The notes: generated by a model from the sequence alone, not told the origin. A stretch of 52,312 nucleotides of DNA from UMGS1840 sp045661305 (GCA_045661305.1 JAZRFJ010000022.1:1-52312); one strand, 5' to 3'; positions 31,621 to 40,568 are shown, counted from the stretch's first letter. Program-made: numbers and translations.

Positions 31621-32256
31621 ATGCAGCTCACAAAAAAACAACAAATTATATATGATTTTATTTGTACATTTACTTTAGAAAACGGATATTCGCCAAGTAT
31701 AAGAGAAATTGGCGAAGGCGTAGGGTTAAAGTCACCTGCAACAGTATATGCACATATTGAGAATTTAAAAGCACTCGGTGTTTTGGAAAAAACAGCTATG
31801 AAAAACCGTGCACTTTCAATAACAGGTATGAAAGGAAATAGCACATCTTCTAAAAAAAACACCGATGAAGTTGAAAATTCTGAAACTGCTTTTGTTCCCG
31901 TTTTAGGAAAAGTAGCGGCAAGTCAACCGATTTTTGCGACAGAAAATATTGAAAGAACCTTCCCACTCCCGATTGATATGATTGGTAATTCCGATACCTT
32001 TATGCTTAAAGTTCAGGGAGAAAGTATGATAAATGCAGGAATACTCGATGGAGATTATATAATAGTAAAAAGACAGCCAAGTGCTGAGAATGGTGATATG
32101 GTTGTTGCTCTTATCGACGACGAAGCTACCGTTAAAACTTTTTATAAAGAAGACGGGTATTTCAGACTTCAGCCGGAAAATGACACTATGCAGCCGATAA
32201 TAGTAAATCAAATGACAATTTTAGGAAAAGTAACGGGACTTATAAGACAATATTAA
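31621..32256 (+). CDS. lexA: SOS repressor LexA
   Basis: 211 residues. N-terminal winged helix-turn-helix (LTKKQQIIYDFI, NGYSPSIREIGEGVGLKSPATVYAHI) and a C-terminal S24 peptidase domain. Catalytic serine S135 in QGESM and lysine K172 in EATVKTF are intact. The self-cleavage segment reads GKVAASQPIFA, so the predicted scissile bond is A100-S101 instead of the usual Ala-Gly. A longer Ser/Lys/Asn linker (about 70-90) separates the domains. Divergent from the yneA-like gene and surrounded by LexA-type boxes. Confidence 0.97.
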   Translation: MQLTKKQQIIYDFICTFTLENGYSPSIREIGEGVGLKSPATVYAHIENLKALGVLEKTAMKNRALSITGMKGNSTSSKKNTDEVENSETAFVPVLGKVAASQPIFATENIERTFPLPIDMIGNSDTFMLKVQGESMINAGILDGDYIIVKRQPSAENGDMVVALIDDEATVKTFYKEDGYFRLQPENDTMQPIIVNQMTILGKVTGLIRQY

Positions 32257-32333
32257 AAATAAAAATATTACCTCTTGTTTGCATGTATTATCATTCAAAA
32301 ACATATAAATACATATTTTTTTATAAAAAAACA

Positions 32334-32362
32334 TTGACAGACAAATGTTTTTGTGTTATAAT
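32334..32362 (+). promoter_or_regulatory. Promoter of the gene at 32391 with LexA-like box
   Basis: TTGACA (32334-32339) and TATAAT (32357-32362), 17-base spacer. The spacer is nearly the same as that of the yneA-like promoter. A degenerate LexA-type box CAGAC-AAAT-GTTTT (32338-32351; two mismatches to the box pattern) overlaps the -35. Probably part of the SOS regulon, by inference. Confidence 0.7.
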
Positions 32363-32390
32363 CATGCCATCAAACAATCGGAGGTAAAAA

Positions 32391-32963
32391 ATGGAAAAAT
32401 TATTTATCGAAACAGAAAGACAAACACTCAACGAAGCAGAAGAAATTTTAAACGAAACAGGCTTAGACATTTCATCTGCAATTAAAGTTATGCTGAAGAG
32501 AATTATACGAGAAGGCAACGCCACTTTTTTATTCAGTAATAACTCTGTAAAAAAATACATTTCAACTAACAGTCAAAATAGTCCAAGTAATTCAAATGAA
32601 CAAGCTGAAGAATCAATCAAAATGACAAAAAACAAAGCAATCAATCTTTTTAGAAGTAAAGGTACTTTTATAAATGGAAATGTAACATTTGCCTCAAAAA
32701 ATAAGGTTGGCTATAATTATTGGGCAAATCCTGACTTTAGTGTATTGGAAAACGATTGGTTTCTTATCCTTAATGATTGGATAAGACAGGATATTTATTT
32801 ATTCAAAATACCAAAGGATTCAATTCGCTGTAATAATTTGGTTGCACGAGCTGATATGAAAAACAGAATAGATTTACAAATAATGTATGATGACAGCTCT
32901 TTTACTGATACACGCAGCAAAATCAGTTTTGCAATATACTTAACAGATAGAATTTCATACTAA
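32391..32963 (+). CDS. RelB/DinJ-like N-terminus fused to an unrecognised C-terminal domain
   Basis: 190 residues; ATG 32391 has a strong GGAGG 6 bases upstream. Residues 1-48 resemble the ribbon-helix-helix of RelB/DinJ antitoxins (a beta strand, EAEEILNETGLDISSAIKVMLKRIIREG, then FLF). Residues 49-85 are a Ser/Asn/Glu linker. Residues 86-190 form a compact domain I cannot place, with conserved-looking YWANPDF, NDWFLILNDW, IYLFKIP and SFTDTRSKISF. No toxin gene is adjacent. The promoter carries a LexA-like box and the gene directly follows lexA. It could be a DNA-binding SOS regulator with a sensing or nuclease-like domain; function unknown. Confidence 0.75.
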   Translation: MEKLFIETERQTLNEAEEILNETGLDISSAIKVMLKRIIREGNATFLFSNNSVKKYISTNSQNSPSNSNEQAEESIKMTKNKAINLFRSKGTFINGNVTFASKNKVGYNYWANPDFSVLENDWFLILNDWIRQDIYLFKIPKDSIRCNNLVARADMKNRIDLQIMYDDSSFTDTRSKISFAIYLTDRISY

Positions 32964-32970
32964 TTAAAAT

Positions 32971-33015
32971 AAGGATATAACAATCTCAATTATAAAGACT
33001 GTTATATCCTTTTTT
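32971..33015. terminator. Terminator between the RHH gene and the chromate transporter pair
   Basis: Stem AAGGATATAACA / TGTTATATCCTT (32971-32982 with 33000-33011) with a T-run on the plus side; it lies between two convergent genes and probably serves both. Confidence 0.75.
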
Positions 33016-33023
33016 GCGTAAAT

Positions 33024-33563
33024 TTATTTTTTCAATTCTACATTTTTTATAATTATCCCCACTATTGCAAAGAAAAGAACTACAATAACAGGTGAAATAT
33101 CAAAAAATATACTTATAGAAAGTGAAATCAGAAAAATTGCTATTCCAAAAGCATCTTTAATAGCTTTTTTTGCCATTTTATAAAGTGAAACTGTAATTGT
33201 AGCACAAACAGCAATCGAAATTCCCCAAAGTGCATTTTTTACAATTTCAATATGTGCAACTGACTTTAAGAAAGATGCTAAAATTGATATAATTATAAGA
33301 GGAATAAACACTACTCCAAGTGTTGCAACAATTCCGCCAATGATTCCCTTTTGTTTCTTCCCGACAAATGTTGCAGTATTAACAGCAATAACACCGGGTG
33401 TACATTGTGCAACAGCAAAATAATCAAGAATTTCTTCGCTTGTTGCCCAACCTCTTCTGTCAACTATTTCTCTTTCAATCATAGGAAGCATGGCATAACC
33501 GCCTCCAAAAGTAAAGCCGCCGATTTTCATGAAAGATACAAACAGCTTTAAATATTCATTCAT
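33024..33563 (-). CDS. Chromate transporter-family half protein (second subunit)
   Basis: 179 residues, about six hydrophobic segments. The family signature near the start is GGFTFGGGYAMLPMIEREIVDRRGW, then the CTPGVIAVNTATFVG segment. This is a short-chain ChrA protein; two such halves form one transporter. Its start codon overlaps the stop of the other half (TAATG). The true substrate may be chromate or another anion. Confidence 0.88.
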   Translation of the reverse strand: MNEYLKLFVSFMKIGGFTFGGGYAMLPMIEREIVDRRGWATSEEILDYFAVAQCTPGVIAVNTATFVGKKQKGIIGGIVATLGVVFIPLIIISILASFLKSVAHIEIVKNALWGISIAVCATITVSLYKMAKKAIKDAFGIAIFLISLSISIFFDISPVIVVLFFAIVGIIIKNVELKK

Positions 33564-34141
33564 TAAAATACACCCCCAAAAACGATTCCCAAAACAGCTC
33601 CCGCAGCAATTAAGAATACGGGATGTATTTTTTTAAATTTAAAAGATGCTATCGCGATAGGAACAAAAATAATCCACACTCTGTAATCAAAATTTAAAAA
33701 ATCATTGTTGAAAAGACTTGATTTATAAATTGAAAGCACTGCTGCCGCTATAAGTCCAACAACTGCCGGTCTTATTCCGTAAAAACCGTTTTCAACATTT
33801 TTATTAGTTTTAAATTTTTCCAAAAAACCTGAAATTATAAGTGCAATAACAAGTGCAGGTGTAATAAGACCTATTGTTGCAACAATTCCGCCTAAAATTC
33901 CCGATATAACTCCACCGTAAAATGAACCGTTTGTGAAGCCCGCATAAGTTGCCATATTTACTCCTATAGGTCCGGGTGTTGATTCGGAAATAGCTATCAT
34001 ATTTGATAAATCACTGCGTGTAAACCACTCGTATTTATCACATAATTTCTCTAAAAAAGGAATTGTTGCCAATCCGCCACCGACAGCAAAAAGTCCTATT
34101 TTGAAAAACTCAAAATATAATACTAAAAACTTAGCAAGCAC
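33563..34141 (-). CDS. Chromate transporter-family half protein (first subunit)
   Basis: 192 residues, about six hydrophobic segments. Signature KIGLFAVGGGLATIPFLEKL, then ESTPGPIGVNMATYAG. Partner of the following short-chain ChrA half, with which it overlaps. It lies 23 bases after trpS and so is probably transcribed with rnc-aminotransferase-trpS, though the function is unrelated. Confidence 0.88.
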   Translation of the reverse strand: MLAKFLVLYFEFFKIGLFAVGGGLATIPFLEKLCDKYEWFTRSDLSNMIAISESTPGPIGVNMATYAGFTNGSFYGGVISGILGGIVATIGLITPALVIALIISGFLEKFKTNKNVENGFYGIRPAVVGLIAAAVLSIYKSSLFNNDFLNFDYRVWIIFVPIAIASFKFKKIHPVFLIAAGAVLGIVFGGVF

Positions 34142-34164
34142 CTTTAAAATAGCTCCTTTTCATT

Positions 34165-35193
34165 TTACTTTTCAACAAATCCTATCTTCTTATAAACCTT
34201 ACTTAACATCCTCTGGGACGCCCATCTTGCTTTTTCTGCTCCCTGTTTATAAACTTCCTCCAAATATGCTTTATCTAACGAAATACGCTTATACTCTGAC
34301 AAAACAGGTCTTAATTCTTCTATAACACATTCAGCAACATCTGTTTTGAAAACTCCGTAATTTTTGCCCTCGTAACAAGCTTCGATTTCTTCAAAGGTTT
34401 TTCCGGTAACGGCACTCATTATACTCATAAGATTTTCGATACCGTCTTTTCCCTCTCCTCTTCTTACACACATTTCGCTGTCTGTAACTGCTGATTTGAT
34501 TTTTTTCATTATAACATCAGGCTCATCTGTAATCTTGATATAAGCTTTAGGGTTTTCGTCAGATTTTGACATTTTTTTAGTTGGCTCCTGTAAGCTCATA
34601 ATTTTTGCACCTGTTTTAGAAATATAAGCCTCAGGAACTGTAAACACATTGCCATAAGTATTATTAAAACGGATTGCAATATCTCTGGTAAGTTCAAGAT
34701 GCTGTTTCTGGTCAACACCAACAGGAACAAGGTCCGTTCCGTAAAGGAGAATATCTGCAGCCATAAGAACAGGATATGTAAAAAGTCCTGCACCTATGCT
34801 TTCATTCTGTTTATTTTTTGTTTTATCCTTAAACTGTGTCATTCTTGAAAGCTCACCCATATAACTGTTGCACATAAGCACCCATGCAAGCTCTGCGTGA
34901 GCAGGATTATGAGACTGCATAAAAAGGATATTTTTTTCAGGATCAAGACCGCACGCAATATACTGGCTTAAAAAGTCAGTACATCTTGCCTTTAAGCTTT
35001 TTGGGTCCTGAGGAACTGTGATAGCATGCATATCAACAATACAATATGCACAGTCGTATTCATCCTGCAATTTAACCCAGTTTTTCATAGCACCTATATA
35101 ATTACCGATAGTTATACAACCTGATGGCTGCACGCCTGAAAAAATTCTTTTCTTCTTTTCAGGTTTTACTGTATTTTCAATTATTTCTGCCAT
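34165..35193 (-). CDS. trpS: Tryptophan--tRNA ligase
   Basis: 342 residues. A class I synthetase with the HIGH-like motif in PSGCITIGNYIGA (28-31 TIGN), the ATP-site KMSKS at 207-211, and VGVDQKQHLELTRDIAIRFN. Length is standard. No T-box leader is visible; the gene follows an aminotransferase by 16 bases and is probably read from an upstream promoter. Confidence 0.97.
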   Translation of the reverse strand: MAEIIENTVKPEKKKRIFSGVQPSGCITIGNYIGAMKNWVKLQDEYDCAYCIVDMHAITVPQDPKSLKARCTDFLSQYIACGLDPEKNILFMQSHNPAHAELAWVLMCNSYMGELSRMTQFKDKTKNKQNESIGAGLFTYPVLMAADILLYGTDLVPVGVDQKQHLELTRDIAIRFNNTYGNVFTVPEAYISKTGAKIMSLQEPTKKMSKSDENPKAYIKITDEPDVIMKKIKSAVTDSEMCVRRGEGKDGIENLMSIMSAVTGKTFEEIEACYEGKNYGVFKTDVAECVIEELRPVLSEYKRISLDKAYLEEVYKQGAEKARWASQRMLSKVYKKIGFVEK

Positions 35194-35209
35194 ATTTTCT
35201 TACACCTCT

Positions 35210-36391
35210 TTACAATATATCTTTTAAAACACTTGCTAAAATATCAATTCCCTTAATTATTTTTTCATCTGTCATTGTAGAATAATTAAGTCTGAAGCAA
35301 TTTGATTTTTTATCCAAATCGGTCATAAATGTAGCACCTGGAACAAACGCAACCTTTTTCTCTGCACAAATTTTAACAACTTCATTTGCGTCATAGTTTT
35401 CAGGAAGTGTAACCCAAATAAAAATACCGCCTTCAGGTCTTGTATATTTTACACACTCGGGTAATTTTTTATCCATTTCCGAAAGCATTAAATCGCACTG
35501 ATGTCCATACAAATCACGGCATTTTCCAATGTGAGCATCAAGGTCATTTTCTTCCATCCATTTTGCAGCAATATACTGTGTGAGAACAGGTGTATGAACA
35601 TCGCTCACCTGTTTTGCAACAGTCATTTTACCAATTATCTCATTACTTGCATATGTAAAACCAAGTCTTAATCCAGGTGATAAAATCTTTGAGAAAGAAC
35701 CGAAATATACCACACATCCGCTTTTATCCATTGATTTTATTGTCGGAATGTCATCACCTTTAAATCTTAAATCACCATATGGATTGTCTTCAAAAATAAT
35801 GATATTATTTTTTTCACATATTTCAAGGAGTTTTTTTCTTTTTTCCAAACTCATTGTTATTCCTGTCGGATTTTGGAATGTAGGAATAGTATATAAAACC
35901 TTAACATCGTTATTTTTTATAGCATCTTCAACAGCCTCAATATCAATACCGTCTTCTTTTACGCCTACACCGATTAGCTTTGCACCATAAGTACGAAAGG
36001 CATTGAGTGCACCTATAAAGCTGGGTTCTTCAACAATAACTGCATCCCCGCTATTTAAAAAACATTTTGCACAAAGCTCTGCACCTTGCTGACCGCCTGT
36101 TGTTATCATAACGGAATTATTTTCAACATATGTACCTTGTTTTTTAAGTCTTTTAAGAACCTGAATTTTAAGAGGCTCATAACCGTCTGTAATTCCATAC
36201 TGAAGACATGTAACAGGGTCATCATTAAGTGCTCGTATAGCAATATCCTTTATTTCTTCAACAGGAAATGTAAGAGGAGATGGATTTCCTCCTGCAAATG
36301 AAATGACATCAGGCTTATTTGCAATTTTAAAAATCTCTCTTATTGCAGAACCTTTAACATTTTTCATATTATCCGAAATTCTGTATTCCAT
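35210..36391 (-). CDS. PLP-dependent class I/II aminotransferase
   Basis: 393 residues from the ATG at 36391, chosen because AAAGGA lies about 9 bases upstream; an earlier in-frame ATG at 36427 would overlap rnc. Fold type I transaminase of the 2-aminoadipate/aromatic/valine-pyruvate group: ISFAGGNPSPLTFP, GGQQGAELCAKCF, EEPSFIGAL, TIPTFQNPTG, EDNPYGDLRF, the PLP lysine in GSFSKILSPGLRLGF (about residue 230), and the C-terminal RLNYS. The substrate cannot be told from this. Confidence 0.9.
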   Translation of the reverse strand: MEYRISDNMKNVKGSAIREIFKIANKPDVISFAGGNPSPLTFPVEEIKDIAIRALNDDPVTCLQYGITDGYEPLKIQVLKRLKKQGTYVENNSVMITTGGQQGAELCAKCFLNSGDAVIVEEPSFIGALNAFRTYGAKLIGVGVKEDGIDIEAVEDAIKNNDVKVLYTIPTFQNPTGITMSLEKRKKLLEICEKNNIIIFEDNPYGDLRFKGDDIPTIKSMDKSGCVVYFGSFSKILSPGLRLGFTYASNEIIGKMTVAKQVSDVHTPVLTQYIAAKWMEENDLDAHIGKCRDLYGHQCDLMLSEMDKKLPECVKYTRPEGGIFIWVTLPENYDANEVVKICAEKKVAFVPGATFMTDLDKKSNCFRLNYSTMTDEKIIKGIDILASVLKDIL

Positions 36392-36407
36392 ATCAAATTT
36401 TCCTTTC

Positions 36408-37100
36408 TTATTCATACTCTTTAGCATAGTCCCGTATTGCGTTTGAAGCTGCCATTTTCTCAGCTTCTTTTTTTGTTTTTCCTTCGCCTATACCTAAAGT
36501 ACGCCCCATATGCATTACCTTTGAAACAAAACGCTTATTATGCTCAGGTCCTGACTCATTTACTAAAACATACTCTAAATCCACTTTAGACTTTTTCTGA
36601 ACAATCTCCTGCAAAGCAGTTTTTGAATCTGTTTGATTAATTTGTCTGATAGAAAGCTGAATTTGTTTTTCCATCAACCGAAGTATCAGCTTCTTCGCCT
36701 CTTCAAAACCGCTGTCAAGATAAACAGCTCCAAAAATTGCTTCTAAAGTATCTGATGTTGTACTGTCAAGGTGTTGAATATTAAGATTCAGCTCTCCCTT
36801 TCCTATATAAATAAATGATGGGATATCCAGTTCGTTTGCAACAACAGCCAAGGATTTTTCACAAACAACAGCCGCCTTAAGTTTTGTAAGCTGTCCTTCA
36901 GGAACATTCGGCAGTCTTTTGTAAAGCTCCTCGGCGATTGTAAGACCTAATACTGAATCACCAAGAAATTCAAGTCTTTGGTTATACTCCTTTTCATTAT
37001 GCTCTATTGCATATGAACGCCTTGTAAGTGCAAGCCTTATAAAATGCTTGTCAGAAAAACAATAGTCTATTAATCTTTCAAGTTCTTGTATACTTCTCAT
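36408..37100 (-). CDS. rnc: Ribonuclease III
   Basis: 230 residues. The catalytic domain contains the signature RLEFLGDSVLGL with acidic metal ligands and a second acidic site in TSDTLEAIFGAVYLDSG. A dsRNA-binding domain follows (about 157-225: DSKTALQEIVQKK, GIGEGKTKKEAEKMAASNAI). It sits downstream of plsX and acpP, the classic arrangement. Confidence 0.97.
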   Translation of the reverse strand: MRSIQELERLIDYCFSDKHFIRLALTRRSYAIEHNEKEYNQRLEFLGDSVLGLTIAEELYKRLPNVPEGQLTKLKAAVVCEKSLAVVANELDIPSFIYIGKGELNLNIQHLDSTTSDTLEAIFGAVYLDSGFEEAKKLILRLMEKQIQLSIRQINQTDSKTALQEIVQKKSKVDLEYVLVNESGPEHNKRFVSKVMHMGRTLGIGEGKTKKEAEKMAASNAIRDYAKEYE

Positions 37101-37260
37101 TTCTAAAACTCATTTCCATTATTAAATTTTTGAGTGATAATATAAAGAAATAAGTAATCTTAATCTTGATTACTTATTTCTTTCTTATTGTGAATACAAC
37201 AAGGTTCTCCGAAATACTCGCAATTTTAATTGCGTAAGTATTTCGTGAGGTTCTTATTTA
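37101..37260. other. Spacer with two inverted repeats between acpP and rnc
   Basis: Holds two stems: AAGAAATAAGTAATC / GATTACTTATTTCTT (8-base loop) and an imperfect CGAAATACT..GC / GC..AGTATTTCG pair around AATTTTAATT. They can act as a partial terminator or processing site between acpP and rnc. No gene seen. Confidence 0.55.
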
Positions 37261-37488
37261 TCATAATTCATTCTGTTCAAGATATTCAACGATATCTCCA
37301 ACAGTTGTCATTTTCTGAGCTAACTCATCAGGAATATCAACTCCAAATTCATCGGAAAAAGCCATAATCATCTCGACTACATCAAGTGAGTCTGCTCCAA
37401 GCTCATCGATAATCTGTGAATTTAGAGTAATCTTGTCGACACTGATGCCTAATTGTTCGGATATAATACCCGCTACCTTTTCAAACAC
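37261..37488 (-). CDS. acpP: Acyl carrier protein
   Basis: 75 residues. Carries growing fatty acids on a phosphopantetheine arm. The attachment serine is in GADSLDVVEMIMAF. I chose the GTG at 37488: GGAGG lies 9 bases upstream and the protein then begins FEKVAGIISEQLG like typical ACPs; the GTG at 37497 touches the Shine-Dalgarno itself. It follows plsX. Confidence 0.95.
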   Translation of the reverse strand: MFEKVAGIISEQLGISVDKITLNSQIIDELGADSLDVVEMIMAFSDEFGVDIPDELAQKMTTVGDIVEYLEQNEL

Positions 37489-37547
37489 AAACTTCACCCT
37501 CCTTAAAATTTTTTAAAGTATAATATTTATATTAAAATATTTTTAAA

Positions 37548-38576
37548 CTACTTGGCGATAACTTCCTCAATTTCTTTAACTTGTGTATTAACAAGCTCTT
37601 CAATTTTTTTACTGATTTTTTCTTTAGCACACTTATCTGCAAACAAAATAGCATTTTTTATAGCCTCTCTGTCTGAATTTCCATGTGCCTTTACAGCAGG
37701 TGCTTTAAGACCTAAGATAATCGCACCGCCGGCCTCCTTTGCATCAAATTTCTTGAGTGCTTTTTTAAAATGAGGCAGAATAATAATTGCTACAAGCTTT
37801 GTTAATAAATTTGTTTTAAAAACACCCTTTATTACCTGCATAAGTGCATCTATTGTACCTTCAATAGATTTTATAACAAGGTTTCCCGACCATCCGTCAG
37901 AAACATATACATCGCAAGTTCCCTTAAGAACATCTCTTGCTTCTATATTACCCACAAAATTTATATTTTTATTTTCTTTTAACAAATTATATGCTTCAAC
38001 AACCGTATGTGTGCCTTTATGATGCTCAACTCCTATGTTAATAAGCCCCACTCTTGGGTTTTCTTTTCCGAAAACACAAGTTGAGTAAACAGAGCCCATA
38101 AGTCCAAACTGAGAATAATATTCGCTTTTACATTCAGCATTTGCACCTGAATCAATAAGGACAGCATTACCCTTTAAAGTAGGAATAAGAGGTGCTAAAG
38201 CACTTCTTTTTATACCCTGTATTCTTTTTATAATAAGAGTTGCACCTGTAAAAACGGCACCTGTATTTCCCGCACTTACAAAAGCATCTCCCTCACCCTC
38301 AGAAACAAGTTTTAATGCTTTTACTAAAGAAGAATCTTTTTTTGTTCTTACTGCACTGATAGGGTCATCTTCATTTTCAATAACTTCAGTTGTAGGAACA
38401 ACTTCAATTCTTTCGGAGAAATCTTCATCGCAGTTTTTTAATATTTGATTTATCTTCTCCTCGTCACCGGTTACAATTACTCTTAAATCTTTATTTTCCT
38501 TTACGGCAAGAACAGCTCCCCAAACGATTTCCAAAGGGGCATTATCTCCGCCCATACCGTCAAGAATTACTCTCAT
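37548..38576 (-). CDS. plsX: Phosphate acyltransferase PlsX
   Basis: 342 residues. Converts acyl-ACP to acyl-phosphate for phospholipid synthesis. Begins MRVILDGMGGDNAP and contains SAVRTKKDSSLV, VSAGNTGAVFTGA and VSDGWSGNLVIKSIEGT. It lies directly upstream of acpP; fab genes that often stand between them in other bacteria are absent here. Confidence 0.97.
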   Translation of the reverse strand: MRVILDGMGGDNAPLEIVWGAVLAVKENKDLRVIVTGDEEKINQILKNCDEDFSERIEVVPTTEVIENEDDPISAVRTKKDSSLVKALKLVSEGEGDAFVSAGNTGAVFTGATLIIKRIQGIKRSALAPLIPTLKGNAVLIDSGANAECKSEYYSQFGLMGSVYSTCVFGKENPRVGLINIGVEHHKGTHTVVEAYNLLKENKNINFVGNIEARDVLKGTCDVYVSDGWSGNLVIKSIEGTIDALMQVIKGVFKTNLLTKLVAIIILPHFKKALKKFDAKEAGGAIILGLKAPAVKAHGNSDREAIKNAILFADKCAKEKISKKIEELVNTQVKEIEEVIAK

Positions 38577-38604
38577 TTTACATACCTCTTTCGTATTTAA
38601 AACC

Positions 38605-38636
38605 CGATAAAGGTCTTTTTAAAAAGACCTTTATCG
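38605..38636. terminator. 32-base perfect palindrome terminator after prs
   Basis: CGATAAAGGTCTTTTT followed by its exact reverse complement, 36 bases beyond the prs stop and just before plsX. Followed on the minus strand by GGGTTTT. Confidence 0.75.
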
Positions 38637-38671
38637 TTCAGATATTCATTTTATTATTTTTATAAATTTTA

Positions 38672-39625
38672 TTAATCAAAAAGTGTACTTACAGACAAGT
38701 CTTCGTAAATTCTGTCAATAGCTTCGGCAAAAACAGTTGCAGAAGATAAAATTGTCATATTATCAAGCTTTTTCTCTTCAGGTAATGCGATTGTATCAAG
38801 AATAACAATTTCATCAATAGGTGCATTTCTTAATCTTTCAATTGCCGGACCTGAAAAAACAGCGTGTGAACAACCGATTTTAATTGATTTTGCACCTTTT
38901 TGTTTTAATGCTTCAACAGCATGAACAATAGTTCCGGCTGTATCAATCATATCATCAACCATGATAACATGCTTATCTTTTACATCACCTATTATATTCA
39001 TAACTTCAGAAACATTTGCTTTTTGTCTTCTCTTATCAATAATAGCCATAGGAATTTCAAGCTTTTCACCATAAAATCTTGCTCTTGTTACAGAACCAAG
39101 GTCAGGAGAAACCATAATTGTATTTTCCTTGTCATCAAGCGTGCTTGCAAAATAAGGACATAAGATTGCTGAACCAAGAAGATGGTCAACAGGAATATTG
39201 AAAAATCCCTGAATCTGAGCTGCATGAAGGTCCATTGTAAGAACTCTGTCTGCTCCTGCTGCAGTGATAAGGTCAGCAACAAGCTTTGCAGAAATCGGGT
39301 CTCTTGCTTTTGCTTTACGGTCTTGTCTTGCATAACCAAAATATGGTATAACAGCGGTAATCCTGCCTGCTGAAGCTCGTTTAAATGCATCTATCATTAT
39401 AAGAAGCTCCATAAGATTATCGTTTACAGGGTTACAGGTTGACTGAATAACAAATACATCAGAACCTCTTACAGTTTCAAAAATATTAACAGAAATTTCT
39501 CCGTCCGAAAATTTTACTGTGCTGGACTGTCCTACAGTTAATCCAAGATTAGCTGCGATATCGTCTGCAAGCTTTTTATTTGAATTAGCTGCAAAAATTT
39601 TAATGTCTTTTCCGTGTGTAATCAT
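38672..39625 (-). CDS. prs: Ribose-phosphate pyrophosphokinase
   Basis: 317 residues. Makes PRPP for nucleotide, His and Trp synthesis. Clear blocks: IFAANSNKKLADDIA, VKFSDGEISVNI, YFGYARQDRKAKARDPISAKL, TMDLHAAQIQGFFNIPVDHL, and the PRPP-binding loop VMVDDMIDTAGT. It has its own promoter and is closed by the palindromic terminator. Confidence 0.97.
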   Translation of the reverse strand: MITHGKDIKIFAANSNKKLADDIAANLGLTVGQSSTVKFSDGEISVNIFETVRGSDVFVIQSTCNPVNDNLMELLIMIDAFKRASAGRITAVIPYFGYARQDRKAKARDPISAKLVADLITAAGADRVLTMDLHAAQIQGFFNIPVDHLLGSAILCPYFASTLDDKENTIMVSPDLGSVTRARFYGEKLEIPMAIIDKRRQKANVSEVMNIIGDVKDKHVIMVDDMIDTAGTIVHAVEALKQKGAKSIKIGCSHAVFSGPAIERLRNAPIDEIVILDTIALPEEKKLDNMTILSSATVFAEAIDRIYEDLSVSTLFD

Positions 39626-39704
39626 TTTAAAAAATTCCCTTTCTTATGTAGTCCACTTTTTAAAAAAATATCTTATTTTGTCATATTATTGTTGTTATGG
39701 ATAT

Positions 39705-39733
39705 ATTATACTATGTTTTTTACAATATTTCAA
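39705..39733 (-). promoter_or_regulatory. Promoter of prs
   Basis: TTGAAA (39728-39733) and TATAAT (39705-39710) on the minus strand, 17-base spacer, about 80 bases before the start codon. The remaining spacer to 39856 holds no gene that I can see. Confidence 0.75.
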
Positions 39734-39856
39734 GTATATTTTTAATAATTTTTCAATTTAAAACAAAACTATATAAAATAGATACAGATTTTAGCGATTT
39801 TTGTTGAATTTGTATAGCTTTCAAAGAAATTATCTTAATAAATCCAAACATAAAAT

Positions 39857-39887
39857 AAAAAAGGCTATCCGAATAAAGCGGACAGCC
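39857..39887 (-). terminator. Terminator after spoVG
   Basis: Stem GGCTGTCCG / CGGATAGCC with a 7-base loop followed on the minus strand by U6. Confidence 0.85.
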
Positions 39888-39902
39888 CGTTATGTATTAT
39901 TG

Positions 39903-40187
39903 CTATTCTTCTACTGTTTCTTCAGGTTCTTCTGCAAGAACTTCTTCATATTTCTTTAAGATAACTGTCTGAAGTTCATCTCTTAACTCAGTATTAATTG
40001 GATGAGCAACATCCTTAAATTCGCCTTCAGCAGTCTTTCTTGACGGCATTGCAATAAACATTCTTTCTTTACCCTCGATAACCTTGATGTCATGAACTAC
40101 GAAAGAATCGTCAAAAGTAACCGAAACAACGGCTCTCATCTTTCCGGCTGAATTAACTTTTCTTACTCTTACGTCTGTGATTTTCAT
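39903..40187 (-). CDS. spoVG: Regulatory RNA/DNA-binding protein SpoVG
   Basis: 94 residues. Begins MKITDVRVRKVNSAGKMRAVVSVTFDD and has ERMFIAMPSRK, the SpoVG hallmark. SpoVG affects sporulation and cell-wall or virulence gene control in Firmicutes. It has an acidic C-terminal tail. It stands as its own transcription unit with a good promoter and terminator. Confidence 0.97.
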   Translation of the reverse strand: MKITDVRVRKVNSAGKMRAVVSVTFDDSFVVHDIKVIEGKERMFIAMPSRKTAEGEFKDVAHPINTELRDELQTVILKKYEEVLAEEPEETVEE

Positions 40188-40288
40188 GATTTGTTTTTCT
40201 CCATTTCTTTTGGCTTGGGATATTTTTGGAAAGCAGTTAAATTATATATTCCAAAAATTTACTTTCCACCCTTTATAATAACATAAGT

Positions 40289-40317
40289 ATTATACAACCT
40301 TTTTTGTAATTTGTAAA
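40289..40317 (-). promoter_or_regulatory. Promoter of spoVG
   Basis: TTTACA (40312-40317) and TATAAT (40289-40294) on the minus strand, 17-base spacer. From here to 40503 I see no gene, only AT-rich spacer. Confidence 0.8.
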
Positions 40318-40503
40318 GAGTTTTTTGAAATTTCCACAATTTATTCAAAAGTCTTTTTGTTTTTTTGTTGATTTTGCATAAATGTTCCATTAAAAAGTCC
40401 AATTAAAATTTCCCCGATAAAATATTAAGTATAAAAATCTGCACAAAAAAAAGATTTATTTTTGTTCTTTATTATAAAATTTTATGAAAAAGTGGAAAAG
40501 CTC

Positions 40504-40532
40504 TTGTTTTTTTGAAAAAAATATAGTAAAAT
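40504..40532 (+). promoter_or_regulatory. Possible promoter of the LytTR gene
   Basis: TTGTTT (40504-40509) and TAAAAT (40527-40532), 17-base spacer, 36 bases before the start codon. Imperfect hexamers in AT-rich sequence. Confidence 0.4.
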
Positions 40533-40568
40533 AAATTAAATTTATTCTCACATAAAAGAGGTGAAAAC

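Noticed and set aside
32391..32963. Toxin-antitoxin operon
   Set aside because: Only the antitoxin-like N-terminus is present; the next gene is convergent and encodes a transporter, so no toxin partner exists here.
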